Below, in pieces: positions 8,428 through 16,086 of a stretch of DNA of 53,667 nucleotides (positions are counted from its first letter, which is position 1; each line of letters opens with the position of its first letter). The position numbers and the translations under genes were made by a program. The stretch is from Anaerolineae bacterium. GTDB taxonomy: Bacteria; Chloroflexota; Anaerolineae; JAFGEY01. The notes under the pieces are model-generated. The model did not search any database and was not told where the DNA came from. It was given only the letters and a program-made list of their open reading frames with translations. The DNA lies in contig JADHXD010000010.1 in NCBI GenBank assembly GCA_016783145.1, positions 1 to 53,667 on the forward strand, in the 5' to 3' direction.

Positions 8428-9306
8428 ATGGGTGTCCACGATCGAGAGCAGCAGCAAAAAACGGTGCGAGTCTCCCTCGCGCATTTCATCGATCGGCTGG
8501 GGATTGCGCGACCTTTGATGGGCCAGGTCGTCGTCCTGATCCACCAGAGAGGGGGGTACCTGGTTCCCCTGTTCGCGGTGCTGCTGTTCCTTGGGGTCTG
8601 GGAGGCTCTCGTCCGGATAGGCGGGTATCCACCCTTCATCCTGCCCTCTCCTGGAAGGGTCTACGCCAAGCTGCTCACTGTGCTGGCAGATGGGCTGCTG
8701 TGGTGGCATGTCCGACTGACACTGGGCGAGATCACCGGTGGTCTGGCGCTTGGATTGACGGCAGCCGTCGTGCTGGGCTACCTGATGGCCAAGTCTCGCC
8801 TGCTGGAGAGGCTTCTCTCGCCCTATCTCGTCGCTTCGCAGGCGGTGCCGGTCGTGGCCTTGGCTCCCCTGCTCGTCATCTGGTTTGGCTCCGGGCAGTT
8901 CAGCAAGGTGTTGGTCTGTGCGTTGACCATTTTCTTCCCCATGCTGGTCAATACCATGATCGGGGTGAGATCGGTCGATCCCGACCTGATCGCGCTGATG
9001 CGCTCGCTGCGTGCGACCCGCTGGCAAATGTTCGCCAAGCTGGAGGTTCCCTCGGCGCTGCCGGTGCTCTTGGGCGGGCTCAAGGTCAGCGCAACCCTGT
9101 CTGTGATCGGTGCCGTCGTGGGCGAATTCGTCGCTGCCGATCGAGGTCTGGGCTTTCTTGTCAACGTAGCGCGGGGCAACTTTGATACGCCGTTGATGTT
9201 CGTGGCCCTGTTCACGTTGGTTGTGGTCGCGCTGTTGTTTTATCTGGCGATCGTTCTGGTCGAGAGCTTAGTTCTCGACCGGCGGCATAGCAGGAGGAGT
9301 CAGTGA
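8428..9306 (+). CDS. ribX: Riboflavin ABC transporter permease, RibX-like
   Basis: This 292-residue inner-membrane protein belongs to the SsuC/TauC/ThiX permease family, with about six helices and an EAA-like loop (LIALMRSLRATRWQMFAKLEVPSA) near residue 195. The substrate is inferred from the FMN riboswitch in front of it; RibXY systems of this layout are known predictions in Chloroflexota. The ATG at 8428 lies immediately after the terminator U-tract and has no good ribosome site, so initiation may happen at a later in-frame codon (GTG 8464 or ATG 8518). Its stop overlaps the next start as TGATG. Confidence 0.85.
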   Translation: MGVHDREQQQKTVRVSLAHFIDRLGIARPLMGQVVVLIHQRGGYLVPLFAVLLFLGVWEALVRIGGYPPFILPSPGRVYAKLLTVLADGLLWWHVRLTLGEITGGLALGLTAAVVLGYLMAKSRLLERLLSPYLVASQAVPVVALAPLLVIWFGSGQFSKVLVCALTIFFPMLVNTMIGVRSVDPDLIALMRSLRATRWQMFAKLEVPSALPVLLGGLKVSATLSVIGAVVGEFVAADRGLGFLVNVARGNFDTPLMFVALFTLVVVALLFYLAIVLVESLVLDRRHSRRSQ

Positions 9307-10292
9307 TGGGTTGGAGAAAAGGATCTGGGATCTGGGTGGGTATCGTGCTCGTCACGATCGCGGTCACGGCACTGGTCGGGTGCACGGCGCGAACGCCCGA
9401 GGCGCACAGCGTCACGCTGGCCATGGGATATATCCCCAATGTGCAGTTCGCGCCGGTGTACGTTGCCGCCGAGAAAGGGTATTTTGCGCAGGAGGGCATC
9501 GAGGTCGAACTCGACTATGGTATGGAGCACGACCTGCTCAAGCTGGTCGGCACAAACGAGATGCAGTTTGTGATCGGCAGCGGCGATCAAGTGATCCTGG
9601 CTCGCAACCAGGGACTGCCCGTGGTGTACGTTATGAACTGGTACCGGCGGTTCCCGGTAGCGGTGGCCTCGCTGGAGCCGGTGGCAAAGCCTCAGGACCT
9701 GGTGGGAAAGGACGTCGGCATCCCTGGCCTCTACGGAGCCAGCTACATCGGCTGGCAGGCTCTGATCGACGCTGCGGGTGTGGACGCCGCCGGCGTGAAC
9801 CTGGTCAGTATCGGCTACACACAGGCAGAGAGCATGGTCGCCGGTCAGGTGGACGCTGCCGTGGTCTATGCGATGAACGAACCGGTGCAACTGCGGCAGC
9901 AGGGATACGAGGTCTACGTCCTACCCGTAGCCGACTATATCGACCTTGTGTCCAACGGCCTGATCACCAACGAGGAGACCATCGCCAAAGAGCCCGAGCT
10001 GGTACGGTCCGTCGTGCGGGCTATGCTGCGCGGACTGCAGGACACGCTGGACGATGCAGATGAGGCGTTTGCCATCTGCCGGCAGTACGTGCCCGAGATC
10101 GACGACGAGACTGCGCCGCTTCAGCGAGCGGTGCTGGAAGAGTCACTCAACTTTTGGCGGTCGGAGGATCTGGGCCGCTCTGATCCCGCCGCCTGGGATG
10201 CGTCGCAGGCGTTCATGCGCCAGATTGGGCTGATCGACACAGAGGTGGATGTGTCCACGCTGTTCACCAATGACTACATTGAGGCTCCCTGA
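9306..10292 (+). CDS. ribY: Riboflavin-type ABC transporter substrate-binding lipoprotein, RibY-like
   Basis: This is a 328-residue NMT1/THI5-like periplasmic-binding lipoprotein. The signal peptide ends in the lipobox LVGC (Cys near residue 26). The fold is recognisable from LAMGYIPNVQFAPVYVAAEK, FAQEGIEVEL and the GLYGAS and GYTQAESMVAGQVDAAV segments. Homologues bind thiamine precursors or pyrimidines. The riboswitch identifies riboflavin or a close flavin as the likely ligand. The ATG at 9306 is preceded by AGGAGG at eight bases, better than the GTG at 9303. It overlaps ribX by one base, implying translational coupling. Confidence 0.88.
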   Translation: MGWRKGSGIWVGIVLVTIAVTALVGCTARTPEAHSVTLAMGYIPNVQFAPVYVAAEKGYFAQEGIEVELDYGMEHDLLKLVGTNEMQFVIGSGDQVILARNQGLPVVYVMNWYRRFPVAVASLEPVAKPQDLVGKDVGIPGLYGASYIGWQALIDAAGVDAAGVNLVSIGYTQAESMVAGQVDAAVVYAMNEPVQLRQQGYEVYVLPVADYIDLVSNGLITNEETIAKEPELVRSVVRAMLRGLQDTLDDADEAFAICRQYVPEIDDETAPLQRAVLEESLNFWRSEDLGRSDPAAWDASQAFMRQIGLIDTEVDVSTLFTNDYIEAP

Positions 10293-10294
10293 TC

Positions 10295-11086
10295 ATGCTG
10301 GCTGACTGCGCCAAGCGGCCCCTGCTGCCAGGCGAGCCTATCTTGAGGACCGATCGCGTCAGTGTGACCTTTCCGTCTCCACAAGGGGGGCTGGGGGCGC
10401 TTGGGGACCTGTCCTTTCAAGTTCACCAGGGCGAGTTTGTCTCTTTCCTGGGGCCTTCGGGGTGTGGCAAGTCCACGCTGCTGCGGGTGCTCGCCGGGCT
10501 ACTGGTTCCCACCAGCGGGCGGGTCTATCTCCGTGAGATGCCGCTGGTCGGCCCGTGCGGCGACGTGGGCATCGTCTTTCAGAAATCCAACCTAATGCCC
10601 TGGCGTACGGTCATGAGGAACCTCCTGCTGCCGCTAGAGATCCAGGGCACTGCCGCAGCCCAGGCTCGGCAGCGTGCGTCCGAACTCACCCGCCTGGTAG
10701 GGCTGGAAGGGTTTGAGAGCAGCTATCCGGACGAGCTCTCCGGCGGCATGGCGCAGCGCGTAGCGATCGCTCGTGCGCTGATCTATGATCCCGAGATCCT
10801 GTTGCTCGACGAGCCCTTTGGCTCCCTGGATGCCCTGACGCGGGAACGGATGAACCTCGAATTGCTGCGTATCTGGGAGGCCAAGCGCAAGACCGTGGTT
10901 ATGGTCACGCACAACATCCAGGAGGCCATCCTGCTGTCCGACCGGGTGCTGGTCATGACCGCCCGCCCGGGCCGAGTCGTCGCCGATGTGGAGGTGACGC
11001 TGCCCCGTCCGCGATCTCAGGAACTCGTGTATCGCAGCGAGTTCACCGAGCTCTCGCGACGACTTCGGGGAGAGATCCGGTCGTGA
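10295..11086 (+). CDS. ABC transporter ATP-binding protein (SsuB/TauB type) of the riboflavin system
   Basis: This 263-residue ATPase has all motifs intact: Walker A GPSGCGKST (residues 53-61), Q-loop VFQKSN, signature LSGGMAQRVAIARAL and Walker B ILLLDEPFG followed by the H-loop VTHNIQEA. It starts two bases after the ribY stop, so it is in the same operon and should energise RibXY. It ends by overlapping the next gene (GTGA). Nitrate/taurine-type ATPases look the same, so the assignment rests on the operon. Confidence 0.9.
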   Translation: MLADCAKRPLLPGEPILRTDRVSVTFPSPQGGLGALGDLSFQVHQGEFVSFLGPSGCGKSTLLRVLAGLLVPTSGRVYLREMPLVGPCGDVGIVFQKSNLMPWRTVMRNLLLPLEIQGTAAAQARQRASELTRLVGLEGFESSYPDELSGGMAQRVAIARALIYDPEILLLDEPFGSLDALTRERMNLELLRIWEAKRKTVVMVTHNIQEAILLSDRVLVMTARPGRVVADVEVTLPRPRSQELVYRSEFTELSRRLRGEIRS

Positions 11087-12045
11087 CCTCTGCTCGGAGG
11101 CCTGGCCGCGGGGTGATGCGCCGTCTCTTCCTCCGGGGGCGCCGGCTCAGGTCGGGGTGGCGCGCCGGACTCTACCTGATGGGCTACTTGTTGGGGCTGC
11201 TGATCGTCGAGACCCCTGCGTTGGGCCTGTATGCGGGCTACCTGATGGCTCAGGGGGTCCGGTCCGCGCCGGACTTGCTGGCACGCATGCTGCCCGACCG
11301 TCTCCCGATCGGATTCACGTTGGCTCTCAAGGCTGCCGAGCTGGCCATGCTGCTGCCGCTCACAGCCCTCTTTTGCCGTACCATCGACCGGCGCCAGTGG
11401 ATCGGGCTGGGATTCGGCAGAGGCCGGGGTTGGCAAATGGATCTGCTGCTGGGACTGGGGCTGGGGGGCGCACAAATGCTCGCCGTCCTTGGGATCGAGT
11501 GGGCTGGCGGCTGGGTCTCTGTCGGGGTGCCTGACAGGGCGGCCCTGATCGATGGACTAGAGGTCGGAGTGTGGGCTGCTGGCCTGTTCCTTGTGGTCGC
11601 TGCCGGCGAAGAGCTGATCTTCCGAGGCTACCTTCATGTCAATCTCTGTGAAGGGATGGGCTCACTGCCGGCGCTGATGGCGACTTCCCTGCTCTTTGGG
11701 GCGTTCCACGCGATGAACCCTCACTTCAGTTGGCTTGCGCTGCTCAACGTCGCCTTGGCCGGGCTGTCTCTGGGTTATGGGCGGGTGGTCACCGGTGCCC
11801 TGTGGCTGCCCATGGCCTACCACCTGAGCTGGAATTTCACTCAGGGTGCCCTCCTCTCGCTGCCGGTCAGCGGGGTGCGCTATGGCGGCCTCTTGGAGGT
11901 GACAGACCTGGGGACCGCTCCGCTGATCACCGGCGCGGCCTTTGGCCCGGAGGGTGGGTGGATCTGCACGTTGATCTTGGCCTCTTCGTTCCCCGTCCTC
12001 TGGGCCTGGGGTCGTTGGAGAAGCACGGACCGTCCTGGACGCTGA
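11083..12045 (+). CDS. CPBP family intramembrane glutamic metalloprotease
   Basis: This 320-residue membrane protein has the three CPBP (Abi) motifs: EELIFRG with E176-E177, FGAFH with H209, and HLSWN with H247 and N251. About eight hydrophobic segments are visible. Family members cleave prenylated or other membrane-bound substrates and include CAAX-type proteases. The GTG start at 11083 overlaps the ATPase stop, so it belongs to the FMN-controlled operon. A protease in a flavin uptake operon has no obvious job; it might process or stabilise a transporter component, which is a guess. An alternative start is ATG 11116. Confidence 0.85.
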   Translation: MTSARRPGRGVMRRLFLRGRRLRSGWRAGLYLMGYLLGLLIVETPALGLYAGYLMAQGVRSAPDLLARMLPDRLPIGFTLALKAAELAMLLPLTALFCRTIDRRQWIGLGFGRGRGWQMDLLLGLGLGGAQMLAVLGIEWAGGWVSVGVPDRAALIDGLEVGVWAAGLFLVVAAGEELIFRGYLHVNLCEGMGSLPALMATSLLFGAFHAMNPHFSWLALLNVALAGLSLGYGRVVTGALWLPMAYHLSWNFTQGALLSLPVSGVRYGGLLEVTDLGTAPLITGAAFGPEGGWICTLILASSFPVLWAWGRWRSTDRPGR

Positions 12046-12049
12046 TGCC

Positions 12050-12712
12050 CTACCCGTCGATGCACTGCAGCCCGGCGTCGATCTCTTCGATGGCGCGAGC
12101 ATAGCTGTCCCTCGCTGCGTTCAGCAGGTCTGCAGCCCGGTCATTCGCGCCTCGATCGGCCTCTGTCGGCAGCTGCCAGCCCGGGAACAGCATCTCGGCA
12201 CACTCGTGCAGCGCGCTGGCTTCGCCGCCAAAGTGCTCCGCAGCGCGCAGAAAGCACTCTGCGGCCTCTGGGTACCGGGGTGCGAGTTCGCGCATGAACT
12301 CGGACGCGGCGCGGTGCGTGCTTTGGTATACGCCAAAGCAGTACCGGTCACCCATACCGGCTGCCTTGGGCGGATCCGATCGAAAGTCCTGCACCCACCG
12401 GTCATAGCACTGCAGCCCGTCGAGCATCACCCATTCCCCGCCCCTCAGCCTGTCTTGACTCACGGTGGACCGGGCGTGAGCGACTGCTTCCCGGAGGGCC
12501 GCCATCTCCGCTGTGCGGGCATCGTATTCACCGCGCTTGTCGCCGATGAGGATCGCCCCCAGGGCAGGACAGATCGCCGTACAGGTGATGGCCCGCGCCT
12601 GATCGGCGGCAGCGTATTCCTCCCATCCCGCGTAGGAGCCCCGGCCGAGCAGCAGGTGCTGTGCGTCATCGTAGCCGCAGACCACATCCCACTCGCAGGT
12701 GGTGAACGCGTT
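12050..12712 (-). pseudogene. C39-like cysteine peptidase family protein, 5'-truncated
   Basis: The minus-strand frame ending at 12050 encodes about 220 residues that look like the C-terminal half of the C39-like/BtrH-type peptidase family of Chloroflexota and Firmicutes. The segment CEWDVVCGYDD resembles the family's EWG-xx-GYDD stretch, and a helical tail contains AALREAVAHA and LQCYDRWVQDF. The catalytic Cys-containing N-terminus is absent. Upstream the frame runs into an IS1-like transposase remnant read in another frame, so the gene was cut there. It converges on the CPBP gene four bases away. The family call is moderate; the truncation is well supported. Confidence 0.6.
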
Positions 12713-13042
12713 CCTGTCCGCCTTCACCAGTTTCAGGATAGTTTTTTCTCTCCCTTGTTGCCGACGTAGGCCCACAAACCGTCGATTTGTCCGCGCGTCA
12801 ACCAGTACTCTGACAGCAGCACTTCTTCTATCGCTTCTGCGTGTTGACCGGCTTTGCGGATCCAATCGATGATCGTGTCTTCCTTGTGCCCTTTGGCCCG
12901 TACCAGGCCGTTGATCCGATCCCCTTCCGCGACAAGCGCCAGTGTGTCGTTGATTTCATCTTCTGGCGTAGACGGCGATAGAAGAGCGTGTGACTTGATC
13001 ATACACCATTCTTCATCAACACTCAAGAGGGGGACTATCTGG
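12713..13042 (-). pseudogene. IS1-like transposase remnant with internal deletion
   Basis: Minus-strand residues TPEDEINDTLALVAEGDRIN, then KGHKEDTIIDWIRKAGQHAE and ending in LWAYVGNKGEK, closely match the transposase remnant at 26.45-27.0 kb. The zinc-finger N-terminus is missing: the insertion-sequence end (13017-13042, CAACACTCAAGAGGGGGACT on the plus strand) is joined almost directly to the middle of the transposase. Near 12740 an extra A shifts the frame, and similarity stops near 12713. It is therefore a non-functional deletion derivative. Placement in the IS1 family is by resemblance only. Confidence 0.8.
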
Positions 13043-13066
13043 CTATCCAACACACGCGAAAATACC

Positions 13067-13095
13067 TTGACTCGGACGGAGGTTTGTGCTATACT
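13067..13095 (+). promoter_or_regulatory. Sigma-70 promoter of leader RNA copy 1
   Basis: TTGACT (13067-13072) and TATACT (13090-13095) are separated by 17 bp. The expected start, near 13102, coincides with the first conserved base of the leader RNA that is repeated at 16.9 kb. Confidence 0.85.
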
Positions 13096-13100
13096 CTTTA

Positions 13101-13216
13101 GTAGAGCATAGTTTGGTAGACAGGGCGGACTGTAAGCTCGACGTAAGAGCAGACCGGCCGCAAAGTAGGCCAACACCAAGACACTCCCGTGGGGTGATGT
13201 GGTGTTGGCCTTTTTG
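13101..13216 (+). ncRNA. Structured leader RNA, copy 1 (unrecognised class)
   Basis: About 115 nt closely matches 16918-17035. Conserved blocks are TAGAGCATAGTTTGGTAGAC at the 5' end and CCGCAAAGTAGGCCAACACC before the terminator. A proposed fold pairs GCGG (13125-13128) with CCGC (13158-13161) around an inner hairpin GCTC (13136-13139)/GAGC (13147-13150), with a conserved AA/AG internal loop next to it. An alternative GGCC (13156-13159)/GGCC (13168-13171) pairing would block the terminator. This looks like a riboswitch or protein-controlled attenuator upstream of a response regulator gene. I do not recognise it as any known class. Confidence 0.7.
13168..13216 (+). terminator. Intrinsic terminator of leader RNA copy 1
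   Basis: GGCCAACACCA (13168-13178) pairs with TGGTGTTGGCC (13200-13210), extended by a looser inner stem, and is followed by T5 (13211-13215). It ends the leader before the downstream gene, so transcription of that gene should depend on read-through. Confidence 0.88.
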
Positions 13217-13247
13217 CTTCCACGTAGGGGTGATGAGAGGTGCAACG

Positions 13248-13328
13248 GTGCAGCTGGCACTCTCCTGTGGGCCGACGCTCGGGCAGCGGAAGCTGCATAT
13301 GACCTGGGCCGTTCGTCAAACTCTCTAG
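13248..13328 (+). CDS. Possible 26-residue peptide behind the leader RNA
   Basis: A GTG at 13248 follows the ribosome-site-like AGAGGTG at 13236-13242 and opens a 26-codon frame beginning MQLALSCGPT and ending WAVRQTL. The ribosome-site context (AGAGGTGCAACG) is the same as in front of the MpsC-like gene after leader copy 2. This may be a leader peptide or the remnant of a gene once attached to this leader. Its composition gives no function. Confidence 0.3.
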   Translation: MQLALSCGPTLGQRKLHMTWAVRQTL

Positions 13329-13374
13329 CCGACCATTCGTCGTATGCCAAAGATGGCATAGAAGGGGGTGGAAT

Positions 13375-13920
13375 ATGTTCAAGCCTTGTCCTCTCAGGGT
13401 ACTCGTTGCCGCTGGTAACCCACTGGCTATGTTCTCCCTGCGCGCTCAGTTGAGCACGCTAGGGTACCTGGTTGTTGCCGAGGCGGCGGACGGCCGAGAG
13501 GCCGTTTCCCTCGCCAGGCAGTTGTGTCCTGATGTGGTTGTGATGGATATCGAGCTGCCCAATATGGATGGGCTGGAAGCCAGCAGGCACATCGATCAAG
13601 AAGGGCTGTGCCCGGTTGTCTTGCTCAGCGAGTGCAGCAAGGTCGAGTGGGTGCAGGAAGCATGTTCCCTTTCGGCAGTACAGGCCTACCTGGTCAAACC
13701 CGTGCACGAACGGGATTTGGAGCCAGCCATCGAGTTGGCGTTGGCTCGTTTCCAGCAGATCGAGCGATTAGAACGGAAAGCGGGGCAGTTGAGAGACAGC
13801 ATGGACGCCCGCTCGACGCTGACACCGGCGACAGAGTACCAGGTCACGAATGGCAATCGGTTACCACAAGAAGCGCAGGAATGGATCCAGCAGGAAGCCA
13901 GCCTGGACAAAGCTGCCTAA
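13375..13920 (+). CDS. Response regulator with degenerate ANTAR-like C-terminus
   Basis: This is a 181-residue protein. Residues 8-120 form a receiver domain with phosphoacceptor D58 (DVVVMDIELP), Ser85 and Lys108 (YLVKPV). The usual acidic pair after the first strand is replaced by AAG (VLVAAGNP), so metal binding and phosphorylation may be impaired. Residues about 122-181 follow the coiled linker and ANTAR layout (ARFQQIERLERKAGQLRDSM, then LPQEAQEWIQQEAS). The AKG-type core residues and the last helix are missing. ANTAR proteins bind nascent RNA hairpins and prevent termination, so this one could act on the leader RNAs here; that is inference. The ATG follows GAAGGGGGTGG. Confidence 0.75.
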   Translation: MFKPCPLRVLVAAGNPLAMFSLRAQLSTLGYLVVAEAADGREAVSLARQLCPDVVVMDIELPNMDGLEASRHIDQEGLCPVVLLSECSKVEWVQEACSLSAVQAYLVKPVHERDLEPAIELALARFQQIERLERKAGQLRDSMDARSTLTPATEYQVTNGNRLPQEAQEWIQQEASLDKAA

Positions 13921-14384
13921 GCGATCCTCACTGTGGACATCAGCCTACTACTACGATGATGTGCCAGTTGGGCGCTCCCTGTAATGAGGTGGGTATCATC
14001 TCGATAATTCGGGGGAAAGACTTCCGAAGTCTGCCAGACTTCCGAAGTCTGGACCCAGTTCCCCTACTCTCTGAGAAGACACTGAGGTTGCCAGTGAAAT
14101 ACACCTCCGGGGGATCTTGCCTTGAAAACCTCGTGTTCGAGATCGAGAGCCGATGGTCGAGGGACGCTATCCGGTCGACAAGCGAGCCGTACATCGCCCT
14201 TGACATCCCATCCAGGGCGTGGCCTCCAGTTTGGCAATCCCGGACCATGCTGCCACCTTCTGCCGCCACAGCGTCAAGCGAAAACGAGACTGTCCGGCAG
14301 AGCGAGCAACTAGTGCAAGGGGGTCATGCTGCGCCGCAGCTCGAAGACACAAACGAGTGCGCCTGCACAAGAAAGGGGGTAAAA
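13921..14384. other. Intergenic stretch with no supported gene
   Basis: A plus-strand frame stays open across much of this region and merges with the LysW-like gene, but its sequence shows no family resemblance and no start signal. The only clear structure is the pair of short palindromes at 14018-14050. A promoter for the downstream gene was not identified. Confidence 0.5.
14018..14050. repeat. Two tandem 15-bp palindromes
   Basis: AGACTTCCGAAGTCT occurs at 14018-14032 and 14036-14050, separated by GCC. Each copy is a palindrome with 7-bp arms around one central base. They could be paired regulator sites or a seed of a dispersed short repeat. Confidence 0.85.
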
Positions 14385-14570
14385 GTGGTTGTCAAGAAAG
14401 CGGATCTAACAGCTATTGCGGCTTGTCCCGACTGTGGGGACCTGCTGGCCTTCACGGGCAAAACCAAGTTATTCCAGCGAGTCGTGTGCCCCAACTGCGG
14501 AGCCGAGTTGGAAGTTGTCAGGACAGAGCCCGTGGAGCTTGAGTGGGCCTACGAGGACTATGACGGATAG
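14385..14570 (+). CDS. LysW-like small zinc-ribbon protein
   Basis: This is a 61-residue protein starting at GTG 14385, five bases after AAGGGGGT. Two CPxCG knuckles (CPDCG near residue 15 and CPNCG near residue 36) and the segment GAELEVVRTEPVELEWAYED match LysW/ArgW amino-group carrier proteins of lysine and arginine synthesis. True LysW ends in EDWGE and uses its final Glu as the attachment point. This protein ends in EDYDG and lacks that Glu. No LysX/LysZ genes are nearby, so it may have another role, for example as a simple zinc-binding adaptor. It lies between the response regulator and the HEAT-repeat gene. Confidence 0.75.
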   Translation: MVVKKADLTAIAACPDCGDLLAFTGKTKLFQRVVCPNCGAELEVVRTEPVELEWAYEDYDG

Positions 14571-14653
14571 GACAGAGAGGAAATGGCCAGCTATCACTGT
14601 AACGTGCCAGTAGTCTCTGGAACGAAGCTATAAGGATGAAAGGAGGATTCGCC

Positions 14654-15856
14654 ATGTTTTCTCTAAAGGGGCTATTTAGCCCACCGAATGTTGAGCAATT
14701 GCGAGTCGAAGGCAACGTTGAAGGACTGATCAAAGCGCTGAGTTACAGAAAGGATGCCAATGTGCGTCAAGCAGCGGCCAAGGCGCTGGGAGAGATCGGC
14801 GACGCACGGGTAGTGAGACCGCTCATCACCGCGCTCGAGGATCCAGTCTCCACGGTGGCTATGGCCGCAGCGGCATCGCTGGGGAAAATCGGTGACCTGC
14901 AGGCTGTGGGACCACTACTTGCAGCGCTCCAGAATGAGCGGGAGGAGGTGCGTCGAGGCGCTGCCGGGGCGCTGGGCGAGATCGGCAACCTGCGAGCAGT
15001 GGAACCGCTCGCCGTCGCTCTTGGGGACAAGGGGGAGGGTGTCCGTCAGAGCGCTGCCGAGGCGCTGGGCAAGATTGGTGATACGCGGGCGTTGGAACCG
15101 CTCATCGCCGCTCTCAAAGACAAAGACGAGATCGTACGCCGAAATGCTGTCGAGGCGTTGGGTCAGATCGGTCACCCACGAGCCGTGGAGCCGCTTATCG
15201 CCGCTCTCAAAGACGAGGGGAAGTATGTACGCCGTGCCGCCGCCAGGGTGCTGGAGAAAATGGGCGATCCGCGAGCCGTAGAGCCGCTCATCGCCGCGCT
15301 CACGGACGAGAACACACGAGTGCGCCACGCGGCTGCCAAGGCGCTTGGGGCGATCGGTGACCGGCGGGCCGTGGGTCCCCTGGCTGCTGCTCTTCAAGAC
15401 AAGGATCGGGACGTGTGCAGGTGTGCCGCCGAGTCGTTAGCAAGGATCGGCGGACCTGCCATAGACGCACTTGTCGCCGCAATGCAGACCGGGGGCGAGC
15501 AGATGCGGAATTGCGTCGTCGAGTCGCTGGCGAAGGCTGGCGACCCACGGGCGATGGAGCCGCTCGTTGCCGCTCTCCAAGACGGGGATATATCCGTGCG
15601 CGGGAGCTCCGCCAAGGCGCTCGGCGAGATCGGTGACCGGCAGGCGGTAGAGCCGCTCATCGCTGCTCTGGGGGACACGAACCAATGGGTGCGCACAGCC
15701 GTCGTGGAAGCGCTGGGCAAGATCGGCGACGCGCGGGCGGCAGAACCGCTTGCTGCCTTCCGCGGGCACAGGGATCAGCGGCTGCGCATGGTCGCTATAG
15801 AGGCCCTGGACAAGATCGGTGCCTCATCGGCGGCGGATTTTGCTTCCGCAGCGTAG
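14654..15856 (+). CDS. HEAT-repeat (PBS lyase-like) protein
   Basis: This is a 400-residue protein built of about 12 consecutive 31-residue HEAT repeats of the form [25 protein letters not shown], covering residues about 30-390. No catalytic or membrane segment is seen, so it is probably a cytoplasmic scaffold or protein-binding solenoid. The ATG at 14654 is chosen because AGGAGG lies seven bases upstream; an earlier ATG at 14636 has none. The repeats are highly alike at DNA level, which favours expansion or contraction by recombination. Similar proteins assist phycobilin lyases or act as binding adaptors elsewhere; its partner here is unknown. Confidence 0.85.
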   Translation: MFSLKGLFSPPNVEQLRVEGNVEGLIKALSYRKDANVRQAAAKALGEIGDARVVRPLITALEDPVSTVAMAAAASLGKIGDLQAVGPLLAALQNEREEVRRGAAGALGEIGNLRAVEPLAVALGDKGEGVRQSAAEALGKIGDTRALEPLIAALKDKDEIVRRNAVEALGQIGHPRAVEPLIAALKDEGKYVRRAAARVLEKMGDPRAVEPLIAALTDENTRVRHAAAKALGAIGDRRAVGPLAAALQDKDRDVCRCAAESLARIGGPAIDALVAAMQTGGEQMRNCVVESLAKAGDPRAMEPLVAALQDGDISVRGSSAKALGEIGDRQAVEPLIAALGDTNQWVRTAVVEALGKIGDARAAEPLAAFRGHRDQRLRMVAIEALDKIGASSAADFASAA

Positions 15857-16086
15857 GGAAGACCGAGCGCTTGCCCATAGCTGGACAAGCGGCAGACGTG
15901 CCCTCTGTAAGCAGGCGGGAGGCACAGTGGGGTTGTGGTACAGAATGTTGGGCTCTCGGCTAAACTGGTGAAACTCGGGTTCTCAGGATACGAGGCCAGA
16001 GCTTACCCTGTTGGGGGCCACTGCTTTGGGGAAAGCACCATCTACTGCCAGTTGTGGCTTTGGGCAGCGCAGGATTGTTGCACACC
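15857..16086. other. Gene-free stretch upstream of the repeat array
   Basis: About 230 bp between the HEAT gene and the large repeat. No coding region, promoter or terminator with a clear T-run is seen. Confidence 0.5.

Noticed and set aside
8199-9185. 328-codon plus-strand frame across the riboswitch and ribX
   Set aside because: It covers the FMN aptamer and the ribX gene in another frame; the aptamer and permease motifs are unmistakable.
13101-13170. tRNA-like segment in the leader RNA
   Set aside because: GGTAGAC and a GTA-containing stretch look tRNA-like in copy 1, but there is no acceptor stem, no TTCGA loop and the GTA is not kept in copy 2.
13098-13382. Similar minus-strand peptides across both leader RNAs
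   Set aside because: Both copies read alike on the minus strand only because the DNA is repeated. The plus-strand promoter, fold and terminator explain the conservation better.
13608-14384. Long N-terminal extension of the LysW-like gene
   Set aside because: The open frame first overlaps the response regulator out of frame and then passes through repeats; a ribosome site with GTG at 14385 gives the normal LysW length.
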